Shown here piece by piece: positions 21,229 to 27,007 of a DNA stretch of 27,007 bases. The position numbers and the translations under genes are program-made. Under the pieces are notes generated by a model. It made no database searches, had not been told where the DNA came from, and worked only from the letters and a program-made list of their open reading frames with translations. The DNA lies in IMG/VR virus record IMGVR_UViG_3300017733_000038, positions 1 through 27,007 of that record. The stretch is one strand, 5' to 3'. The DNA is from a virus. Position 1 is the first letter of the stretch, and each line of letters begins with the position of its first letter.

Positions 21229-24222
21229 ATGGCTGTTAATCCGCAAAGCGGTTCCCTTCTGGGGACCGCTAATACACCGCCGCAACCTGACGGCACGCAA
21301 GTAGCCGGTATGCGTTTGCCGCCAGCAGTTACGCGCCGCGTGACGCAGGGCATCGATAAACTCTTTGACTCAGGCGCCGCTGTTGCTGATCAAACCGGCG
21401 ACAACGTGCTGTCACGCGCTCGCAAAAAGTCGCAGGAATTGCAGGAGCGAAGAGCGGCAGAGACAGAGGTAAACACAACGGAACCGGCGCCCGCTGAAGC
21501 GGCCCCGGCGCCAGAAACAAATCCAATACCCACAGAGCCGGCGCCTGTCGCATCTGACGAGGTTGACCTCAACGCTAACCCGATCGATGAGACGTCTGCC
21601 CTGGAAGCGCCCAATGCGCGGGCAGCAGTATTGGAAACGCCGGACCCCTACGCGCGCTATATCAATGTCACTGATGAGGAAGGCCAAATCCTTATCGCGG
21701 CACCAAAGGAACGCGAGGCACTGCTTGAAGGCGGGCTGACTGATTTCAATAGCGAAAAAATGGTGGACGAGGCTGGCGTCCTTGAACGCGTTGAGACAAT
21801 CAGCCAGCTGTACGCCGGCAAAATCAATGAAGACAAGCGCGGCGTCATAACGCTGCAAACCACCCGGCAAATGGCCGACTTGATCGGCGCCAGTGAAAAG
21901 CGGGTTGAAGAAGTGGCGCGGGCCTTACTCGGTCGTGAAGTCGGGCAAGGCATTGAGGTCAAAGGGCTGGGCATGGCAGAAACCATGCTGGCCGCAAAAG
22001 ATATTCTGATGGGCGAGCTTGGCAAACTCGACAAACTGGCCGAGGCAGCGGAGGTAGGCGGGCCGGAACAGTTGGCGGCGTTTTTATACCAGCAGGAATT
22101 TGTCGCTAATTTGCAACGGCAATACAAAGGCGCGCAGACAGAATACGCTCGCACCGTATCAGCGATGCGTGCGCCGGCGCGTGCGCGGCCAGTAAGTGAA
22201 GACGTCAACGAATTGGTTAACGCTGATCGTATGCGTGGCCGTGATCTCACTAAATTGCTGGACGATTTTGGCGGCATGGAAGAGGTGCGCCGCCGCGCGG
22301 CTAATCATCTAAAGCTAGAAGATCCGACGCAGAAACTTGGTTTTGCGCGCGGCTTGTCCAAATGGAAACGTGTCAGCAACGCCGCATATGAAGTGTGGCA
22401 TCACTTCCTGCTGACCAATCCAATCACACAATCCAAGAATATTCTGGGCGGCGTTATAAACACGCTGATACTGCCCAATGCTGAAATGCTTGGCGGCGCT
22501 ATGGTCGGTGGCATCCGGCGTAGCATGGGCGCAAACGCGGCAGAGACAGCGACGTTCTCTGATTTGAACGCACAAATGTTCGGTCAAATCATGGCGCTGC
22601 GCGAGGCATTCGGTGCATCCGGCCGCGCGTTTATGAGCATGAGCGATGACATTGGCGGGTCTAAACTGGACCGGCCGCAATCAGAACTGGCGGCACCGTT
22701 CAGTGCGCGCGGTCTGGGTATTGACGCTGAAAATAACCCTATCCTGGCAACCGGCGCTGATGTGCTGGGAAACATATTAACGCTTGGCCGCGTGAGCTAT
22801 CGCACGCTGCAAGGCGGCGATACGTTTTTCAAAGTGATTGCCGCTCGCGGAGAAATGTACAAACAAGCCATGATGGGCGGAGAGGCCCGCGGATTAAAGG
22901 GCGACGACCTGGTTGATTATGTCGCCGAATTTATGGCCGATCCCCCCGTGATTGCATTGGAAAAAGTTGAGGCGGTTGCCAAATACCAGACCCTACAGAG
23001 CGAGTTGGACAAGTATGGAAAATCAATCCAGACCATAACGCGCGCACCAATGATGCGCATTATGTTTCCATTTATCAAAACGCCTTACAACAGTGCCAAA
23101 TACACTTTTGTTGATCGCACACCGCTGGGTATTTGGTGGGGTAATACCGGCGCAATGATCCGTGCTGGCGGCAAGCAAAAAGATGAGGCCGTTGCCCGCA
23201 TCGCACTGGGTACGAGTGTGGGAATGACCGCTTTTAGTTTAGCCCTGACCGGCGACATCACCGGCGGCGGTCCATCAGATCCGCGTGCGAGAGAGGCGTT
23301 GCGCCTCAAAAATTGGCAACCGTATAGCATCAGGGTCGGTGGCGTTTATGTTAGCTATGCCGGGGTCGAACCGTTGTCCTCAATTCTTGGTGCGTGGGCT
23401 GACGCCGCAACAATCGGGGTCGCAACCAGTGGCGAAGACCCAACGTTCAATGATGTCGTCGGGGCTGCGTTAGGCGCTACCGTTTACAATCTTTCCAATA
23501 AAACCTTCATGCAGGGGTTTGCCAATCTCGGTCGCTCAATCGCTGACCCACAACGCTACGGCGTAAAAACTGTGGAAGATATGTTGCAGTCGCTCGTACC
23601 TCGCGTCCTTGGCTACGCAGAACGTTTGAATGATCCGCTGTTGAACGACGCCAAAGGCTTTATTGAAAATGCCAAAAAACAGATACCGGGCCTGTCGGCT
23701 GATTTGAAGCCGAAGGTCGATATGTTGGGTAATGACATCTACCTCGGCGTGCTTGAGGAAGATGGCAAACGCAACCTGGCACTGGGACCGGATTTTATAT
23801 CGCCGGCGTATTTGAGCCGCGAAAAAACTTCGCCGGTGATCCGTGCCATTAATGCCGCGAAGGGCATCGCGTCCCGAAACTTTAGTCGGGAAATCAACAT
23901 TCCTGGCTTGGACGAGCCTATCCAATTGCCCGATGAAATGCGCTACCAGCTGCAAAAGCGAACAGGAAAATTGGCCGAAAAAATGATTGGTGAACAGATC
24001 AAACAACCCGAAATCAAAATGATGATTGAAGCGGCGGAAAAGGGAAACAACGATATCCGCGATCTGCTCCGCAACAAGTTGGGCGGCGCCTACCTCAAAG
24101 CAAAACGACTTGCACTAGCAGAGACGATCGGCAGCAGCGGGGCTTTGCAACAATTTATTCAGAAACGCGCTGCGCAGGAAACGGCGGAAAAGGAAGCCCT
24201 CGGTGAAGGATTACAACAATGA
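21229..24222 (+). CDS. Large internal virion (ejection) protein 2
   Basis: A 997-residue protein, the largest here. Residues 1-130 are low-complexity, Pro/Ala/Glu-rich (EPAPAEAAPAPETNPIPTEP), followed by a helical part. From about residue 390 comes VWHHFLLTNPITQSKNILGG, a hydrophobic segment then MLGGAMVGGIRR; this TNP-x-TQ-x-x-N-I-x-GG pattern recurs in large phage virion proteins. A later stretch, RAPMMRIMFPFIKTPYNSAK, and SVGMTAFSLALTGDITGG are further membrane-like parts. By place and size it resembles T7 gp16 (1318 aa) but has no visible transglycosylase domain. ATG at 21229 follows GAGGC only weakly. It overlaps the fibre gene by ATGA. Confidence 0.65.
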   Translation: MAVNPQSGSLLGTANTPPQPDGTQVAGMRLPPAVTRRVTQGIDKLFDSGAAVADQTGDNVLSRARKKSQELQERRAAETEVNTTEPAPAEAAPAPETNPIPTEPAPVASDEVDLNANPIDETSALEAPNARAAVLETPDPYARYINVTDEEGQILIAAPKEREALLEGGLTDFNSEKMVDEAGVLERVETISQLYAGKINEDKRGVITLQTTRQMADLIGASEKRVEEVARALLGREVGQGIEVKGLGMAETMLAAKDILMGELGKLDKLAEAAEVGGPEQLAAFLYQQEFVANLQRQYKGAQTEYARTVSAMRAPARARPVSEDVNELVNADRMRGRDLTKLLDDFGGMEEVRRRAANHLKLEDPTQKLGFARGLSKWKRVSNAAYEVWHHFLLTNPITQSKNILGGVINTLILPNAEMLGGAMVGGIRRSMGANAAETATFSDLNAQMFGQIMALREAFGASGRAFMSMSDDIGGSKLDRPQSELAAPFSARGLGIDAENNPILATGADVLGNILTLGRVSYRTLQGGDTFFKVIAARGEMYKQAMMGGEARGLKGDDLVDYVAEFMADPPVIALEKVEAVAKYQTLQSELDKYGKSIQTITRAPMMRIMFPFIKTPYNSAKYTFVDRTPLGIWWGNTGAMIRAGGKQKDEAVARIALGTSVGMTAFSLALTGDITGGGPSDPRAREALRLKNWQPYSIRVGGVYVSYAGVEPLSSILGAWADAATIGVATSGEDPTFNDVVGAALGATVYNLSNKTFMQGFANLGRSIADPQRYGVKTVEDMLQSLVPRVLGYAERLNDPLLNDAKGFIENAKKQIPGLSADLKPKVDMLGNDIYLGVLEEDGKRNLALGPDFISPAYLSREKTSPVIRAINAAKGIASRNFSREINIPGLDEPIQLPDEMRYQLQKRTGKLAEKMIGEQIKQPEIKMMIEAAEKGNNDIRDLLRNKLGGAYLKAKRLALAETIGSSGALQQFIQKRAAQETAEKEALGEGLQQ

Positions 24223-25988
24223 CGATTAGCTCAACGACAACCAAAAATAGCTACTCCGGTACAGGTAGCCAAACTGCGTTTGCTTACACATTCAAAATCT
24301 TCGCGGACAGCGAAATGCAGGTCATCATCCGCGCATCTACCGGCGTGGAGACAATCAAGACGCTTTCTACTCACTACAACGTCAGCGGGGCCGGCGCTGA
24401 TGCTGGTGGCACGGTCACGTTTACTAGCGGCAACATTCCGGCAAGCGGCGAGACGGTGGTGCTGCGGCGTAACCTGGCGCTGACGCAAGGGACTGACTAC
24501 GTAGAGAACGACCCGTTCCCGGCAGAGAGCCACGAAGACGGTCTTGATCGGCTGACAATGATTACCCAGGGGTTGCAGGAGCAGCTAGACCGCTCATTTA
24601 AGGTTAGCCGCACGAACTCAATTACCACGCCAGAGTTCACCGACGCTGCCGCCGCGCGCGCATCAAAGGCGCTAGGCTTTTCGTCAGACGGTAACTCGCT
24701 GGCAGTAGTAGACACAATCATCCTGCCGACTAGCATTGCATCTGCTGCTGGCAAAATGATCAGGGTCAACAGCGGCGAGACTGCCTACGAGTTCCAAACA
24801 CCGGCGCAGGTGTTTACCAATTTGCTGGCGACGGAATCAAACGGCATGATCGCGCACGCCGGGTCTGGCAGCGCAGAGCCAAGGACCATCACCGGCACGT
24901 CTAATCAGATCACTGTGACAAACGGCGACGGCGTTAGCGGCAACCCGACGCTGTCGATCCCTGACGCAATCACGTTCACAGGCAAGACGGTCACGGCTGG
25001 CACATTCTCCGGCATGGTTGCCACCAGCACGATGGCTGGCGATCCGACATCGGCCCTGCATATTGCCACAAAACAGTATGTGGATGGCCTGCTGGCTGGC
25101 CTTGCCAAGCGCAGCACCGTCCGCGCTGCGACCACCGCAAATATTACGATTGCGACGGCGCTGAACAATGGTGACACGCTTGACGGCGTTACCCTGGCAA
25201 ACGGAAATCTGGTGCTGGTCAAAGACCAAAGCACCGCCAGCCAAAACGGCATCTATGTCGTCGGTGCCAGCCCAGCGCGTGACGACCTGTTCGACAGTTA
25301 CGACGAGCATCCCGGCGCGTTGATACACGTCGAAGAAGGCAGCGCAAACGCTGATAAATTGTTCCATTGCACATCGAACACGGGCGGCACGCTGGACACT
25401 ACCGCAATCACGTTTGCAAACATTGTTCCCGGCAGCGGCGGCACGGTCACAAACATTGCCACGGCTGGTCTGGCAAGTGGTGGTGCCATCACGTCCACCG
25501 GGACAATTACTGTCAGCATTAACGGACAGTCCGGTTTAAGCGCCAGCCCGGTCGCGGCAGACGAGTTCGCGATCTACGACGCATCGGCAACCGCGCATAA
25601 GAAAATCACGACTACTGAACTGTTCGCCAGCGACGTGCTGACTGCGACGGCGCGTGAGTACACGAAAACGCAAAACTTCAACATGACCACGCTTTCCGAT
25701 GGCGCAAACATTTCGTGGGACTTGTCCGCAAATCAGGTCGCGACCGTCACGCTGGCAGGCAATCGCACGTTGGATGCGCCTAGCAATCAGGTCGCGGGTG
25801 CAACCTACATCCTGATCGTGAAACAAGACGGCACGGGGTCACGGACGCTGAACACCAGCGCGTCCGCATACAAATTCCCAGGCGGCACGGAGCCGACGTT
25901 GTCCACTGGTGCCAACGCGGTGGACATCCTCACCTTTGTCAGCGACGGGTCTTCGATGCTTGGCGTAGCGCAACTGAACTTTAGCTAG
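24219..25988 (+). CDS. Tail fibre protein with T7-type N-terminal attachment region
   Basis: A 589-residue protein (T7 gp17 has 553). Residues 1-125 show the T7-fibre anchoring pattern (NSYSGTGSQTAFAYTFKIFA, VIIRASTG, HYNVSG, NIPASGETVVLRRN, DPFPAESHEDGLDRLTM), which attaches to the tail. The middle has GDPTSALHIATKQYVDGL, then a module at about 290-400 (VRAATTANITIATALNNGD, GNLVLVKDQSTASQNGIYVV) common in phage tail fibres. The end carries a beta module (ATVTLAGNRTLDAP to LTFVSDGSSMLGV) also common at fibre C-termini. It probably bridges the tail to a receptor-binding protein, perhaps the gene that follows. No autocleavage domain seen. Confidence 0.85.
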   Translation: MTISSTTTKNSYSGTGSQTAFAYTFKIFADSEMQVIIRASTGVETIKTLSTHYNVSGAGADAGGTVTFTSGNIPASGETVVLRRNLALTQGTDYVENDPFPAESHEDGLDRLTMITQGLQEQLDRSFKVSRTNSITTPEFTDAAAARASKALGFSSDGNSLAVVDTIILPTSIASAAGKMIRVNSGETAYEFQTPAQVFTNLLATESNGMIAHAGSGSAEPRTITGTSNQITVTNGDGVSGNPTLSIPDAITFTGKTVTAGTFSGMVATSTMAGDPTSALHIATKQYVDGLLAGLAKRSTVRAATTANITIATALNNGDTLDGVTLANGNLVLVKDQSTASQNGIYVVGASPARDDLFDSYDEHPGALIHVEEGSANADKLFHCTSNTGGTLDTTAITFANIVPGSGGTVTNIATAGLASGGAITSTGTITVSINGQSGLSASPVAADEFAIYDASATAHKKITTTELFASDVLTATAREYTKTQNFNMTTLSDGANISWDLSANQVATVTLAGNRTLDAPSNQVAGATYILIVKQDGTGSRTLNTSASAYKFPGGTEPTLSTGANAVDILTFVSDGSSMLGVAQLNFS

Positions 25989-25997
25989 GAAACAGCA

Positions 25998-27007
25998 ATG
26001 TTTACTTTTCCGGTTGCTCACTTCGGCGGTGGCGTGGGTTTCACTATTGACCAAGCGATCCGTTTCAACGACGACGACAGCGCATACCTGAGCCGCACAC
26101 CCGGCAGCGCAGGCAATCGTCGGACATTTACCTTTAGCTGTTGGGTTAAACGAGCAAATATTACCAGCGCGAACGCGCCGATATTCTCAGCCGGTGGTGA
26201 TGACTGGCTTATGTTTCTCAGCGCCAACACGCTAGGCTTCAACACTGACGGGACAGGCAATTATCGCATAGTTACAAGTCAGGTTTTCCGTGATCCCAGT
26301 GCGTGGTTTCATCTCGTACTGCGTGTTGACACAACTAATTCGACCGCCGGAGACAGGCTGCGCCTTTACATAAACGGCTCAGAAATCACTTCTTTTGGAA
26401 CGGACACGAACCCGACGTTGAACCTGGACACTGCGTTCAACAACACCGGCGAACACAACATCGGAAAACTCGTCGGTGCGTCACAGTATTTTGACGGCTA
26501 CCTTGCCGAGATCCACCACGTTGACGCCAGCAGTCTCGGTCCAGACACCTTTGGGGAGCTGAACAGCGATGGCGTGTGGATACCCAAAAAGCCGAGCAAT
26601 CTGTCATATGGAACGACGGGCTTTCACGTCAACGGTGCGGACAGTTCTGACCTTGGAGCAGATCAGGTTGGCTCAAATGATTGGACGTCAAATAACCTAG
26701 CCACCACAGACCAGATGCCGGATACGCCGACTCTAAACCATTGGACACTAAATCCCTTAGATAGTGGGGGGACATTAGCAAATGGTAATCTTCAAAACAA
26801 AGGTGGCAGTAGCACGAATACCCATGCCCCTGCCTTCCCAAAAACTGGCAAATGGTATGTCGAGATTGACTGTATTGACATCAATACTGGAACCACTGGC
26901 GCACATTTCTTCGGCATCTGCGATGCGTCAGTACCGTTTTCAGCAAGTTTCTCCGATCATGCAGCTACTAGCGCAGATCAAGAACGTGGTGGACAACTTC
27001 AGAAAAA
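25998..27007 (+). CDS. Lectin-like (LamG) tail or receptor-binding protein, 3' end outside window
   Basis: AGGAAA at 25987-25992 precedes ATG 25998; the frame is open for 336 codons to the edge. Residues about 20-180 read as a concanavalin A/LamG-like domain (RTFTFSCWVKRANI, WFHLVLRVDTT, RLRLYINGSEI, HNIGKLVGASQYFDGYLAEI). Then comes a region with GADQVGSNDWTSNNLA and TDQMPDTPTLNHWTLNPL, a linker I know from phage distal tail proteins, followed by the start of a second beta domain (GKWYVEIDCIDI). Probably recognises host-surface sugars. The product's full length is unknown because the window cuts it. Confidence 0.75.
   Translation, partial: MFTFPVAHFGGGVGFTIDQAIRFNDDDSAYLSRTPGSAGNRRTFTFSCWVKRANITSANAPIFSAGGDDWLMFLSANTLGFNTDGTGNYRIVTSQVFRDPSAWFHLVLRVDTTNSTAGDRLRLYINGSEITSFGTDTNPTLNLDTAFNNTGEHNIGKLVGASQYFDGYLAEIHHVDASSLGPDTFGELNSDGVWIPKKPSNLSYGTTGFHVNGADSSDLGADQVGSNDWTSNNLATTDQMPDTPTLNHWTLNPLDSGGTLANGNLQNKGGSSTNTHAPAFPKTGKWYVEIDCIDINTGTTGAHFFGICDASVPFSASFSDHAATSADQERGGQLQK

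Noticed and set aside
21657-22277. Antisense Ser-rich open frame of 206 codons
   Set aside because: Low-complexity Ser/Ala/Arg product opposite the 997-aa protein; no support.
1-27007. Prophage or integrative element (integrase, attachment site, tRNA)
   Set aside because: No recombinase, repressor, tRNA or flanking bacterial gene is visible; absence in this window does not settle lifestyle.

Overview
The window is a 27-kb piece of a tailed double-stranded DNA phage genome, most likely a T7-like (podovirus-type) phage. Every gene I can support lies on the + strand. They are packed with ATGA, TAATG, GTGA and TTGA start/stop overlaps. The coding sequence is moderately GC-rich, and the phage-specific families (DUF6511-, DUF6321- and DUF6362-like proteins, a PAPS-reductase-like protein, a Cas4-like nuclease, lectin-type tail proteins) are of a kind common in marine and freshwater phages of Alphaproteobacteria. 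The host is therefore a guess. No integrase, repressor, attachment site, tRNA, CRISPR array or insertion sequence was seen. Family names come from my own reading of motifs, not from a search.

Left part (1-5750), DNA metabolism: a Cas4/RecB-like PD-(D/E)XK nuclease with a probable Fe-S cluster; a 51-residue CxxC/CxxC protein; a PAPS-reductase/ATP-pyrophosphatase-like enzyme; a DUF6511-like protein; a C5-cytosine DNA methyltransferase; a Toprim primase fused to a RepA-type helicase; a 160-bp palindrome-rich segment that could be a replication origin or operator; and a DUF6362-like helix-turn-helix protein. A clear terminator ends the block. The methyltransferase is the most unusual item. Its reading frame has no start codon of its own and joins the nearest ATG only through a -1 shift at a run of nine A residues. 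The unshifted frame from the same ATG also stays open for 307 codons.

Middle part (5750-8827), packaging: small terminase subunit, a 267-bp non-coding stretch with a G7/C8 pair and a perfect hairpin, three small genes (two of them very basic), the large terminase subunit, and two tandem proline-rich small proteins that look like paralogues.

Right part (8829-27007), virion assembly in T7-like order: head-tail connector (portal), a Bbp19-like small protein, scaffold, major capsid protein after a 135-bp leader, a 159-residue protein that may be a head decoration protein, a terminator, tail tubular proteins A and B (B carries two apparent inserted modules), a gp13-like GNAT-fold protein, a gp14-like internal virion protein, two large internal or ejection proteins, a hidden 51-residue gene, a terminator, a third large internal protein, a tail fibre with a T7-type N-terminal region, and a LamG/lectin-like receptor-binding protein that runs off the window. 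DNA polymerase, RNA polymerase, lysis genes and nucleotide metabolism genes are not in this window and presumably lie outside it.
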